From NCBI GenBank assembly GCA_021298235.1, contig JAJTDX010000073.1, positions 1 through 19,891 on the forward strand: 19,891 nucleotides of DNA. The letters run 5' to 3'. A program made the translations under genes and the position numbers. Below the pieces are notes generated by a model that was not told the origin of the DNA, ran no database searches, and saw only the letters and a program-made list of their open reading frames with translations. Source of the DNA: Cryomorphaceae bacterium (GTDB lineage: Bacteria; Bacteroidota; Bacteroidia; Flavobacteriales; Crocinitomicaceae). This document shows positions 7,031 to 14,810 of the stretch, in pieces (the stretch's first letter is position 1; the number at the start of each line of letters is the position of its first letter).

Positions 7031-8373
7031 CAAAGCTCTCTAAATGACATTCGTTCGCCAAAACCTGCCTCTACAATCTTCTCACCATCCCAAACAAGCC
7101 TGCCGTTCACAAAGGTCTTGTCAATGGAATAACTAAAATGCTGCCCTTCAAAAGGAGACCACCCACATTTGTAAAGAAGGTTAGATTTATCAACTAAATG
7201 ATTCTTTTTAGAAACTACGACGAGATCAGCCTTGTATCCTTCTCTGATAAAACCGCGATCTAGGATTCTGAAAAGTACCGCAGGTGCATGCGCCATTTTT
7301 TCAGCGATTCTCTCAATTGAAATCATTCCTTGGTGGTATTTTTCAAGCATTGCCTGTAACGCATGCTGGACAAGTGGACCACCAGAAGGCGACTTAAAAT
7401 ATGACTGTTGTTTTTCTTCCATTGTATGAGGCGCATGGTCTGTGGCGATCACGTCAATTTTATTGTCAAGCACAGCCTGAAAGATTGCAGCTCTGTCACT
7501 GGCCTTTTTTACTGCAGGATTCCACTTGATCAGCGAACCTTTTTCAGAGTAATCCTCCTCTGAAAACCACATGTGATGAATACAAGCCTCCGCAGTGATC
7601 TTCTTTTGTTCTAACGGGATGGCATTATCGAACAACTCAAGTTCACGTGCCGTGGAGATATGGAGAATATGTAATCTAGAACCGTATTTTTTGGCTAGTC
7701 TAACGGCGAGCGAAGAAGATAAATAACAAGCCTCCTCACTCCGAATAATCGGGTGCATGGACATTGGAACATCCTCTCCATAGATCGAGCGATACTTTTC
7801 TGTATTGCTCCTAATCGTTTGTTCATCTTCACAATGCGTTGCAATTAAAACAGGTGGCACTTTCTGAAAAAAGGCATCCAAAGCTTCCTCCTTATCGACG
7901 AGCATGTTGCCCGTAGAAGATCCCATGAAAATTTTCACCCCACAGATCGTACGAATATCCGTTTTTAGAACCTCATCCAGATTGTCATTGGAAGCACCCA
8001 TGAAAAAGGAATAATTTGCAATTGATGACCGTTCGGCAATTCTAAATTTGTCTTCGAGAAGCTCCTGTGTCAAAGCATTGGGAATGGTATTTGGCATCTC
8101 CATAAAAGAAGTAATGCCTCCTGCCACTGCTGCCCTGGATTCCGTGGCAATGTTAGCTTTGTGTGTCAAACCTGGCTCTCTAAAATGAACCTGATCGTCA
8201 ATGCACCCTGGGAGAAGAAAATTTCCTTTAAGGTCCAACTCCTGGAAATTCCCTTCTACAGAAATTCGTTGCCCGATTTTCACGATCAATCCATCAGAAA
8301 TCAAAAGATCACCTTCCTGAATTTTCCCTTCATTCACAATTCGAGCGTTTCTTAAAATATAAGTGATACTCAT
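7030..8373 (-). CDS. pyrC: Dihydroorotase
   Basis: 447 residues, amidohydrolase fold, catalysing cyclisation of carbamoyl aspartate to dihydroorotate in pyrimidine synthesis. The start at 8373 (MSITYILRNARIV) overlaps the upstream TGA as ATGA; eight more in-frame codons upstream are ignored. Landmarks: PGCIDDQVHFREPG (55-68), the K147 of GVKIFMGSSTGN (candidate carboxylated lysine), H180 in IATHCEDE, H238 in LHILHIST, and D312 in IATDHAPH. The first metal-binding motif, normally HxH, reads Q61-V-H63 here. I recall this QVH form from other Bacteroidota dihydroorotases, so it need not mean loss of activity. The gene lies in the middle of a three-gene overlapping operon. Confidence 0.92.
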   Translation of the reverse strand: MSITYILRNARIVNEGKIQEGDLLISDGLIVKIGQRISVEGNFQELDLKGNFLLPGCIDDQVHFREPGLTHKANIATESRAAVAGGITSFMEMPNTIPNALTQELLEDKFRIAERSSIANYSFFMGASNDNLDEVLKTDIRTICGVKIFMGSSTGNMLVDKEEALDAFFQKVPPVLIATHCEDEQTIRSNTEKYRSIYGEDVPMSMHPIIRSEEACYLSSSLAVRLAKKYGSRLHILHISTARELELFDNAIPLEQKKITAEACIHHMWFSEEDYSEKGSLIKWNPAVKKASDRAAIFQAVLDNKIDVIATDHAPHTMEEKQQSYFKSPSGGPLVQHALQAMLEKYHQGMISIERIAEKMAHAPAVLFRILDRGFIREGYKADLVVVSKKNHLVDKSNLLYKCGWSPFEGQHFSYSIDKTFVNGRLVWDGEKIVEAGFGERMSFREL

Positions 8374-9077
8374 AATTTCATTTTTCTCATTTTCCAAACT
8401 CCAATAAATGCCTCTTTAAAAATCCCAGTGCTCATTTTTGACTGTCCATAGAGCCTGTCGACAAAAGTTATCGGCACCTCAACCACTTTATAACCCTTGC
8501 GAATGGCTGCGTATTTCATGCAGATCTGAAAGGCATACCCCTTAAAAGTAATTGCGTCCAGACGAATATTTTCAAGAACTTTTCTTCGGTAACATTTGAA
8601 ACCTGCCGTGGTATCACGAATATTTATCCATAAAATCAAACGGACATATACACTCGCGAAATAAGACATTAGAATTCGCTTCAACGGCCAATTCTTCACA
8701 TTTCCTCCAGTGCAATATCTTGAACCGATACTTACATCTGCTCCATTTACACACGCCTCGCGCAAACGGAGAAGGTCATCCGGATTGTGCGAAAAGTCAC
8801 AATCCATCTCAAAAATGTATTCGTATCCTTGCTCAAGAGCCCACTTAAAACCGTGAATGTATGCTGTGCCCAATCCCAATTTCCCTTTCCGTTTCTCAAG
8901 AAAAAGTTGATCAGGAAATTCGGACTTCAGTCTTTCCACTAGCGCAGCGGTTCCATCGGGTGAATGATCGTCCACAATAAGAACATGAAACATGTTCAAC
9001 GTCATGACTTTACGGATCATGCGCTCGACATTCTCGATCTCATTGTAGGTTGGAATAATGACTACCGAATCAGACAC
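8370..9077 (-). CDS. Polyprenol monophosphomannose synthase-like glycosyltransferase (GT2)
   Basis: 235 residues, soluble GT-A enzyme of the dolichyl/polyprenyl-phosphate mannose synthase type. It opens with VVIIPTYNEIENVERMI, then has IVDDHSPDGT (34-43), a GLGTAYIHGFKWA block (68-80), the catalytic DCD in EMDCDFSHNP (90-99), and RDTTAGFKCYRR near residue 150. These are the classic blocks of the family that transfers mannose from GDP-mannose to a polyprenyl phosphate on the inner leaflet. No membrane helix is present, which is normal for the soluble subtype. It is the first gene of the operon with dihydroorotase and DUF4296. Donor specificity is assumed from the family, not proven. Confidence 0.9.
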   Translation of the reverse strand: MSDSVVIIPTYNEIENVERMIRKVMTLNMFHVLIVDDHSPDGTAALVERLKSEFPDQLFLEKRKGKLGLGTAYIHGFKWALEQGYEYIFEMDCDFSHNPDDLLRLREACVNGADVSIGSRYCTGGNVKNWPLKRILMSYFASVYVRLILWINIRDTTAGFKCYRRKVLENIRLDAITFKGYAFQICMKYAAIRKGYKVVEVPITFVDRLYGQSKMSTGIFKEAFIGVWKMRKMKL

Positions 9078-9095
9078 TTAATTCACAGTTTGACA

Positions 9096-9103
9096 CAAAA
9101 ATA
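9096..9103 (-). promoter_or_regulatory. Candidate promoter -7 element for the GT2-pyrC-DUF4296 operon
   Basis: The minus strand reads TATTTTTG at 9103-9096, an exact TAnnTTTG. It lies 18 bases before the ATG at 9077. The nearest TTG upstream is about 25 bases away, so the -33 box is weak. Confidence 0.5.
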
Positions 9104-9149
9104 CGCATTAAAGCATCTTAATATCGATCAATTTGTGACTTTTAAGCGA

Positions 9150-10553
9150 ATGAAATTAACTTTGACGAAAATGACTCGCTGCCTATTTCTTTTGTTTCTT
9201 TTCAATGCCTTTGTTGGACACGGACAAGAGGTACGAAATGTCTCCTTGTTGGATCGATGGTTTAGTGACACTTTGGTCACAAATACATCAAATGTCCGTT
9301 ACAGTGGGTGCTGGGGATTTACTTACAACGGAGAAGAATATGCTGTCATTGGGTCAACGGAGGGGTATCATTTTTTCAATGTCTCACTCACAAACACCCT
9401 TGATTTTGTAGGATTCATTGAGGGAAAATTTAATTCTTCTCAGGTTATACATCGGGAAATCAAGACATTTGATCATTACGCATATTTGATTTGTGACGAA
9501 GGAAACAGCAGTCTTCAAATTGCAGATCTTCAATACCTTCCGGACTCGATAACCAAGGTAGCAGACTTGCAAGATGAACGTTTTGGTAAGATCCATAATC
9601 TTTTCATTGATTCTACAAATGCCCTCTTGTATGCATGTTTAGTTACACCGATTGTAGGAGGCACGATGACCGGTACGATTCCACTCAGAGTTTTCTCTCT
9701 GAACGACCCGTTGAATCCGGCACTTATTTGGGAAGGTCCCAGCGACATTCCTGAAGTTCACGATTGTTATGTCACAGGTTCCATTGCCTTTCTCAATTGT
9801 GGAATGGACGGAATAAGAATCTATGATTTTAGCACTCCTTCCTCCCCAATTCTACTGAATGACCTTACATTTTATCTGGATCAAGGCTACAATCATCAGG
9901 GGTGGTTGAGTCCGGACGGAAAAACCTATGTATTTGCAGACGAAACAGATGGTAAGCAAGTGAAAAAATGTTCAGTAGGATCGAATTATGCGCTCACTAT
10001 TGAATCCCTTTTTGGAACCAATATCCAAAATAATTCAGTTCCACACAATGTAATGACAGACGGAACATTTGCTTATGTAGCCTATTACAACGAGGGGTTA
10101 AGAATCTTTGATATACGAAACGAAGGAAAAGAAGTGGGGTGCTATGACACCTACATGGAGGAATCTCCGTTCAACATGGATGGCGCATGGGGAATTTTCT
10201 CTGGTTATGAGTCTGGGAGAATCATTGTTTCAGACCGGCAATCGGGATTGTATTTATTTAATTGGCCGAAAGAGGTTTTTACCATTCCTTCATCTACCCA
10301 ATTTACTCTTTATCCGAATCCAACAAGTGTTGGTGAAAGTGCGCTGCTCCGTTCACCTTTGGACTCCATTGCATCGTTCGATGTCTCTATTTATAATTTA
10401 CAGGGAAAACATGTGGACTCCATGAGATCGGAGAATCAATCCTTTTTGGAGCTGAATGCCACGCTGCCGGCAGGTGTATATCACCTCACTGTGCGCTTCA
10501 TAAATTACTTGAATGAAGCCGATCAAATACTTTTAAAGTGGGTCATTCTTTAA
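9150..10553 (+). CDS. Secreted choice-of-anchor B family protein with T9SS sorting domain
   Basis: 467 residues from the ATG at 9150, chosen because it gives a proper signal peptide (basic MKLTLTKMTR, hydrophobic core to about residue 22, cleavage near GHGQ); the frame is open further upstream but there it overlaps the divergent GT2. The mature part repeats short beta-propeller-like units of the type [YF]-x-[FL]-[IV]-x-[ND]-x-G/S-[IV]-x-[IV]-[FY]-D, matching the choice-of-anchor B (LVIVD-like) family. The last ~75 residues (FTLYPNPTS, VSIYNLQGK, LPAGVYHLTV) are a type A sorting domain for type IX secretion, so the protein should be exported and anchored or released at the cell surface. Ligand or activity is unknown. 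The 3' end overlaps recX by 11 bases, convergently. Confidence 0.88.
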   Translation: MKLTLTKMTRCLFLLFLFNAFVGHGQEVRNVSLLDRWFSDTLVTNTSNVRYSGCWGFTYNGEEYAVIGSTEGYHFFNVSLTNTLDFVGFIEGKFNSSQVIHREIKTFDHYAYLICDEGNSSLQIADLQYLPDSITKVADLQDERFGKIHNLFIDSTNALLYACLVTPIVGGTMTGTIPLRVFSLNDPLNPALIWEGPSDIPEVHDCYVTGSIAFLNCGMDGIRIYDFSTPSSPILLNDLTFYLDQGYNHQGWLSPDGKTYVFADETDGKQVKKCSVGSNYALTIESLFGTNIQNNSVPHNVMTDGTFAYVAYYNEGLRIFDIRNEGKEVGCYDTYMEESPFNMDGAWGIFSGYESGRIIVSDRQSGLYLFNWPKEVFTIPSSTQFTLYPNPTSVGESALLRSPLDSIASFDVSIYNLQGKHVDSMRSENQSFLELNATLPAGVYHLTVRFINYLNEADQILLKWVIL

Positions 10554-11013
10554 GGAATTGTTCAACAGCATCCGTTACCAAATCGTATTCGTATCCTTTC
10601 TGCGAAAGATACCTTAGGATTTTAATTTTTTCCTTAAACTCCAGATTTCCTTTGGTTCGAATTTCTGCTATTTTCCGTTCTGCCAATTGACACAATGAAT
10701 TCCAATAGATGTCCGAATCAATTTCGAAAAGTGCTTTTTCTATGGCATCATGTTTAAATCCTTTGGCATAAAGCCCTTGACGAATTTTTACTTTTCCCCA
10801 CTTTTTTATTCGAAACTTTCCGGAAACATAACTTTCCAGAAATCGGGATTCATCCAGATATCCGGAATCCTGAAGTTTTGAAATTATAAATGCATCATGA
10901 TCTTCCGATACCTTCCAAGACCTTAATTTTGCAAGAACATCCATTTTGCAGCGCTCCTGATAAGCACAAAAAGCCTCAAGCTTGATCAGCAATTCTTCCC
11001 TCGAGAAGTTCAT
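10543..11013 (-). CDS. recX: RecX family regulator of RecA
   Basis: 156 residues made of three-helix repeats typical of RecX: an N-terminal block with CAYQERCKMDVLAKLRSW, a central block with LQDSGYLDESRFLESYVSGK followed by KWGKVKIRQGLYAKG, and a C-terminal block with LRYLSQKGYEYDLVTDAVEQ. RecX binds RecA filaments and dampens recombinase activity. The ATG follows the RNase G stop directly (TAAATG, no gap), so the two are cotranscribed and probably coupled. The 3' end overlaps the convergent secreted-protein gene and I see no terminator. Confidence 0.92.
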   Translation of the reverse strand: MNFSREELLIKLEAFCAYQERCKMDVLAKLRSWKVSEDHDAFIISKLQDSGYLDESRFLESYVSGKFRIKKWGKVKIRQGLYAKGFKHDAIEKALFEIDSDIYWNSLCQLAERKIAEIRTKGNLEFKEKIKILRYLSQKGYEYDLVTDAVEQFLKE

Positions 11014-12561
11014 TTACAATGATATTTCCTCTCCGCTTTTATTTACAAAGGTATATTCCATGAGATGGTTCGCTGTCACACCGTGCACCGGAATCCATTT
11101 AAAGTATTTGAAAAACCATCTCACCTGTTTAGACAAAATACCTTTCTTAAAGTAAGCTTCCAAGTACGGATGAACCAATAATGAAACCCCATTTTCCTTG
11201 CGTTCAGTAAGGAGGTAATTCAAGTTTGATTCTATTTCCTCAGAAAAAAGTATGCTCGCCTGCACCTCACCAGTGCCATTGCATGTAGGACACGTTTAAG
11301 AGGTATTGATATCCGTTTCAGGTCGTACTCGCTGTCTGGTAATTTCGATCACACCGAATTTAGACGGAGGCAAGATATTGTGCTTTGCCCGGTCATTCTG
11401 CATGAAACCTTTGAGTTTTTCAAACAGAATTCGATTGTTCTCTTTGTCGTGCATGTCTATAAAATCAATACAGACAATGCCTCCCATGTCGCGAAGTTGT
11501 AAGACTCGCGCTATCTCCTCCGCTGCCTCCACATTTGTAAGAAGAGCATTTGTTTCCTGACCGTCCGCGCCTTTACGATTTCCACTATTCACATCTATGA
11601 CATGCATGGCCTCCGTGTGCTCAATGATTAAATAACCACCACTTGGTAGAGGTACTTTCTTGCCAAATAAAGCTTTAATTTGTTTGTTTATTCCAAAACG
11701 CTCGAAAATAGCCAGTTTGCCATCATAGAGTTTCAGAATCTTTTCTCTTCCGGGCGCAATTCCCAGAATGAATTCCTTCATCTCCTCAAACGTACCTGAG
11801 TCATTGACATGAATGTTGGTGAAATCAGCATTCAACATATCTCTAAGAATAGAAGATGTTTTGTCAATCTCTCCCAAAACACGTCGCGGAGGCGTGGCTG
11901 TTTTGAGGTTCAGATGCATTGTCCGCCACTTCTCGAGCAAATTCTTTAAATCCTGATCGATCTGCTCGATCTTTTTGTTTTCGGCAACAGTTCGGATGAT
12001 CACTCCAAAATTCTTGGGACGAATGCTGTCCATGACGGACTTCAAACGATCGCGTTCGGCCGATTCTTTGATCTTTTGAGAAATCGATACTTTGTCTGAA
12101 AACGGAACGAGAACCAAATATCTTCCCGCGAGAGTAATTTCAGAGCAAAGTCTTGGACCTTTGGACGAAATTGGTTCTTTAGCAACCTGCACTAAAATCG
12201 ATTGAGAGGAGGAGATAATATCATCAATCTTTCCTTCCTTCGGGATATCCTTCTCCAATTTGAAATAGAGCAAATCGGCTACACTTTGCTTGCCATTGAG
12301 CGTTTCCTTGGTAAACTTATTGAGTGAATTGAACTGAGGGCCTAGATCAAGGTAATGCAAAAAAGCATCCTTGTCAAACCCTACATCCACGAAGGCAGCA
12401 TTGAGGCTTGGAACCACTTTTCGAACTTTTCCGAGATAAATATCTCCTACCGTAAAATCGTTACTACCCTGCTCCTGATGGAGTTCAATTAGCTTTCCGT
12501 CACGCAACAACGCGAGCCAGATGCCATTTTGTCTGACATCTACAACTAGTTCTAAGCTCAC
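11014..12561 (-). pseudogene. rng: Ribonuclease G with an in-frame stop codon
   Basis: Reading leftwards from a GTG at 12561-12559 (VSLELVVDVR, the usual N-terminus) the frame encodes RNase E/G: an S1 domain (FTVGDIYLGKV, about 36-46), the RNase H/5'-sensor region, and the DNase I-like catalytic domain with D323 (HVIDVNSG) and D366 (CIDFIDM). At codon 422 (11298-11296) there is a TAA, between DINTS and TCPTCNGTGEVQASI. The same frame then continues without shift for 93 more codons to 11014, covering the zinc-link CPxC motif and small domain. Without the stop the protein would be 515 codons, the normal family length. The truncated 421-residue product keeps the catalytic aspartates but loses the zinc link used for oligomerisation. 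Substitution, sequence error and readthrough are all possible; I list it as a disrupted gene. Confidence 0.85.
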
Positions 12562-12641
12562 GAAAATTATTTTAAATGAATAAAACAAGAAAAACTCAGC
12601 AGGTATTCCCGCCAAGTTTCAAACAAGACCTTTAACGATCT

Positions 12642-12734
12642 TTATTTCTTCTTCTTGTGACGATTTTTTCTAAGTCTTTTCTTACGCTTGTGCGTAGCCA
12701 TCTTATGTCTTTTTCTTTTCTTACCGCTTGGCAT
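12642..12734 (-). CDS. Very small basic ribosomal-type protein (AURKAIP1/COX24 domain family)
   Basis: 30 residues from the ATG at 12734-12732: it begins MPSGKKRKRHKMATHKRKKR and ends RKNRHKKK-K. More than half the residues are Lys or Arg. This matches the tiny Bacteroidota protein with an AURKAIP1/COX24 domain, related to mitochondrial mS38 and actinobacterial bS22, which bind rRNA in the small subunit. It is below normal ORF-length cutoffs. It lies between the HU terminator and RNase G, 80 bases upstream of the rng start, so it may share the rng transcript, a plausible link since RNase G processes rRNA. The product name rests on recalled family sequence; a ribosomal role is inferred. Confidence 0.85.
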   Translation of the reverse strand: MPSGKKRKRHKMATHKRKKRLRKNRHKKKK

Positions 12735-12759
12735 ATAATTATATTTAAAGTTGTTAATT

Positions 12760-12786
12760 GCTTAAAAACAAGCGCTTAAAACAAGC
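12760..12786. repeat. Two-copy tandem repeat, 14 + 13 bp
   Basis: GCTTAAAAACAAGC (12760-12773) is followed directly by GCTTAAAACAAGC (12774-12786), differing by one A. Each unit is also bounded by GCTT/AAGC and could form a small hairpin. The repeat overlaps the tail of the HU terminator and lies upstream of the 30-residue protein gene. Confidence 0.6.
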
Positions 12787-12806
12787 ACTCCCTCGAAAGG
12801 GAGTGC
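12785..12806 (-). terminator. Terminator hairpin after the HU gene
   Basis: GCACTCCCT (12785-12793) pairs perfectly with AGGGAGTGC (12798-12806) around CGAA. On the minus strand it is followed by TTGTTTTAA, an imperfect T-tract. It lies about 43 bases after the HU stop. Confidence 0.7.
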
Positions 12807-12848
12807 GAAGATACAAATATCTGTTGAAATAAAAAGTTTAAAACAGGC

Positions 12849-13139
12849 TTACTTTACCTTGACCTTATTTTTAACCTCCTCAACGAATGTTTTTGCCGGT
12901 TTGAAAGACGGGATATTGTGTGCAGGAATAATGATCGTTGTGTTTTTGGAGATGTTTCTACCCGTTTTCTCCGCGCGTTCTTTCACGATAAAACTTCCAA
13001 AACCTCTTAGATAAACGTTCTCTCCTTTTGCCAAAGATCCTTTTACCGATGTCATGAAAGCCTCAACAGCTTTCAAAGCTTCTAGTCTCTCTAATCCTGT
13101 TACTTCTGCAATATCTGCAACGATGTCTGCTTTAGTCAT
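12849..13139 (-). CDS. HU/IHF-family DNA-binding protein
   Basis: 96 residues, the normal HU size. It starts MTKADIVADIAEVTGL with the helical dimerisation region, followed by VYLRGFGSFIVKERAEKTGRN at the base of the DNA-binding arm. The arm tip carries IIIPAHNIPSFKPAK, with the conserved Pro that intercalates in DNA (IPAHNIP region). HU-type dimers bend and compact DNA. It has its own promoter and its own terminator, so it is a single-gene unit, and it is divergent from mutY. The sequence does not tell HU from IHF subtype. Confidence 0.94.
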   Translation of the reverse strand: MTKADIVADIAEVTGLERLEALKAVEAFMTSVKGSLAKGENVYLRGFGSFIVKERAEKTGRNISKNTTIIIPAHNIPSFKPAKTFVEEVKNKVKVK

Positions 13140-13176
13140 TTTATTGGGTTTTTAATTAATAATCTGTTTTTCAAGG

Positions 13177-13212
13177 CAAAAGTAGTTTTCTGAAAGATTA
13201 TAACTTTGCAAA
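13177..13212 (-). promoter_or_regulatory. Promoter of the HU gene
   Basis: The minus strand has TACTTTTG at 13184-13177, an exact TAnnTTTG, and a TTTG at 13212-13209 as candidate -33 box with a slightly long 24-base spacer. The -33 candidate abuts the -7 box of the opposite mutY promoter. Confidence 0.6.
13201..13208 (+). promoter_or_regulatory. Candidate promoter -7 element for mutY
   Basis: TAACTTTG matches TAnnTTTG exactly and lies 33 bases before the mutY ATG. No clear -33 box. It lies between the two boxes of the HU promoter on the other strand. Confidence 0.5.
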
Positions 13213-13241
13213 GACACAAAAAAATCAAGAATTTTCCCTAA

Positions 13242-14270
13242 ATGAATGATTTTAGCCTACTAATCGGCAATTGGTATAGACAAAATAAAAGATTGTTGCC
13301 TTGGAGGGACACGAATGAACCTTTCAAAATATGGCTTTCTGAAGTAATCTTACAGCAAACCAGAGTTGACCAGGGTCTGCCTTATTATCTAAGATTTACA
13401 CAGACTTACAAAAACGTCCATGAGCTAGCAGATGCTGATGAGCAGGAAGTATTGCGCCTTTGGCAGGGACTTGGATATTACAGCCGAGGCAGGAACCTAC
13501 ATTTTACGGCTAAGGTCATTTCAAAAGATTTGAAAGGTCAATTCCCTCAAAATTACAAAGAGTTATTAAAGCTCAAAGGTGTAGGTTCATACACGGCAGC
13601 TGCGATTGCTTCATTTTGTTACGACGAACCGGTACCGGTAGTCGATGGCAACGTTCAGCGTGTACTAAGCAGATTCTTTGATTTGGCGATAGCAGTGAAT
13701 AACACTGAAGGAGAGAAACTCATTAAACAATTTGCATCTGAACTTATTGACCAAAAAGATCCGGCAACATTCAATCAAGCTATCATGGAACTTGGCGCAA
13801 TGATTTGTACGCCGATTAATCCATCGTGTAACTCTTGCCCTGTAAGTGACGCATGTCTTTCCAAACAGAATAAAACTACCAACATTCGTCCAGTCAAGTT
13901 AAACAAGAAAAAAATTAAAAATCGATTCTTCCATTATTCAATAATTGAAAACAGCGATGTTATTCTTCTTCAGAAAAGGACAAATAAAGACATCTGGCAA
14001 AACCTCTATGAGTTTCCTTTAATTGAGACAGACAGTAGTGATTATCCGGATCAATTGTTTCAGGGCATTCTACCAGAAAAGGCTTTCAGGATCTCCGAAT
14101 CAATTTCACATATTCTATCGCATCAAAAAATCAATGCCCGTTTCTATCATTTCGATATCGAGCAATTAAAAAACATTCAGTCTGAGGATATTCTTCTAAT
14201 AAAAAAAGAGGAATTGATCGATTATCCGATTCCAAGACTGATCGATAAATATCTTGAGAAGTTACCTTAA
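13242..14270 (+). CDS. mutY: A/G-specific adenine glycosylase MutY
   Basis: 342 residues. MutY removes adenine mispaired with 8-oxoguanine. The catalytic domain shows E34 in SEVILQQTRV, the helix-hairpin-helix LKGVGSYTAAAIASF (111-125), and the catalytic D135 in VVDGNVQR. The iron-sulphur loop has C189, C196, C199 and C205 with exact C-x6-C-x2-C-x5-C spacing. The C-terminal ~110 residues form the NUDIX-like 8-oxoG recognition domain (FFHYSIIENSDVILLQKR, NLYEFPLIE). All key residues are present. It is followed 79 bases later by ssb, which has its own promoter, and by gldE and gldD, an arrangement seen in gliding Bacteroidota. Confidence 0.96.
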   Translation: MNDFSLLIGNWYRQNKRLLPWRDTNEPFKIWLSEVILQQTRVDQGLPYYLRFTQTYKNVHELADADEQEVLRLWQGLGYYSRGRNLHFTAKVISKDLKGQFPQNYKELLKLKGVGSYTAAAIASFCYDEPVPVVDGNVQRVLSRFFDLAIAVNNTEGEKLIKQFASELIDQKDPATFNQAIMELGAMICTPINPSCNSCPVSDACLSKQNKTTNIRPVKLNKKKIKNRFFHYSIIENSDVILLQKRTNKDIWQNLYEFPLIETDSSDYPDQLFQGILPEKAFRISESISHILSHQKINARFYHFDIEQLKNIQSEDILLIKKEELIDYPIPRLIDKYLEKLP

Positions 14271-14302
14271 AAAATGTTGACATCTTTATCCGGAAAAAAG
14301 AG

Positions 14303-14331
14303 TTGTTACGGATGATTTCAGCTTATATTTG
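14303..14331 (+). promoter_or_regulatory. Promoter of ssb
   Basis: TTG at 14303-14305, an 18-base spacer and TATATTTG at 14324-14331: the best -33/-7 pair in the window. The -7 box ends 18 bases before the ATG at 14350 and overlaps the in-frame ATG at 14329, which argues that the latter is not the start. Confidence 0.65.
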
Positions 14332-14349
14332 TTCAATATTTCGAATAGA

Positions 14350-14799
14350 ATGGCAGGCAGCATAAACAAAGTAATCCTCATAGGCAACCTTGGTAAAGAC
14401 CCGGAAGTACGGCATCTGGAAAACGGCGGTGTGGTGGCAAATTTCCCGTTGGCGACTTCTGAAACTTACACCGACAGAAGTTCGGGAGAAAAGAAAGAAG
14501 TTACCGATTGGCATGATGTTGTGCTATGGAGAGGATTAGCAGAGGTCGCTGAAAAGTACCTCCGTAAGGGAACAAAAATTTATGTTGAAGGCAAGCTAAA
14601 GAAAAGATCGTGGCAAGACAAAGAAGGTCAGACAAGATATACCATTGAGGTCATAGGCGACGAAATGACCATTCTGTCTAGGCCTGATAACGACCGAGAT
14701 GACTCCAAGCACACTCTAAGAACGGAAGGAATTCCAAATCCTCCTCAACCAATGAGTGGAATAGGCGGCGAGGATTCTCAGGATGTTTTACCATTTTGA
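14350..14799 (+). CDS. ssb: Single-stranded DNA-binding protein SSB
   Basis: 149 residues from the ATG at 14350 ([20 protein letters not shown]); the in-frame ATG at 14329 lies in the promoter. The OB fold spans about 1-108 with the usual blocks [46 protein letters not shown] and [15 protein letters not shown] short glycine/proline linker leads to the acidic tip SQDVLPF that recruits repair and replication partners. It coats single-stranded DNA during replication, recombination and repair. gldE starts 11 bases after the stop, so ssb, gldE, gldD and folK probably form one transcript from the ssb promoter. Confidence 0.96.
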   Translation: MAGSINKVILIGNLGKDPEVRHLENGGVVANFPLATSETYTDRSSGEKKEVTDWHDVVLWRGLAEVAEKYLRKGTKIYVEGKLKKRSWQDKEGQTRYTIEVIGDEMTILSRPDNDRDDSKHTLRTEGIPNPPQPMSGIGGEDSQDVLPF

Positions 14800-14810
14800 A
14801 TTTTTAAAAC

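Noticed and set aside
8964..9149. N-terminal extension of the secreted protein
   Set aside because: It is antisense to the GT2 N-terminus and lacks signal-peptide character; the ATG at 9150 gives a proper signal sequence.
14329..14349. Upstream ATG for ssb
   Set aside because: It overlaps the -7 box TATATTTG, so it would not be on the transcript; the family N-terminus starts at 14350.
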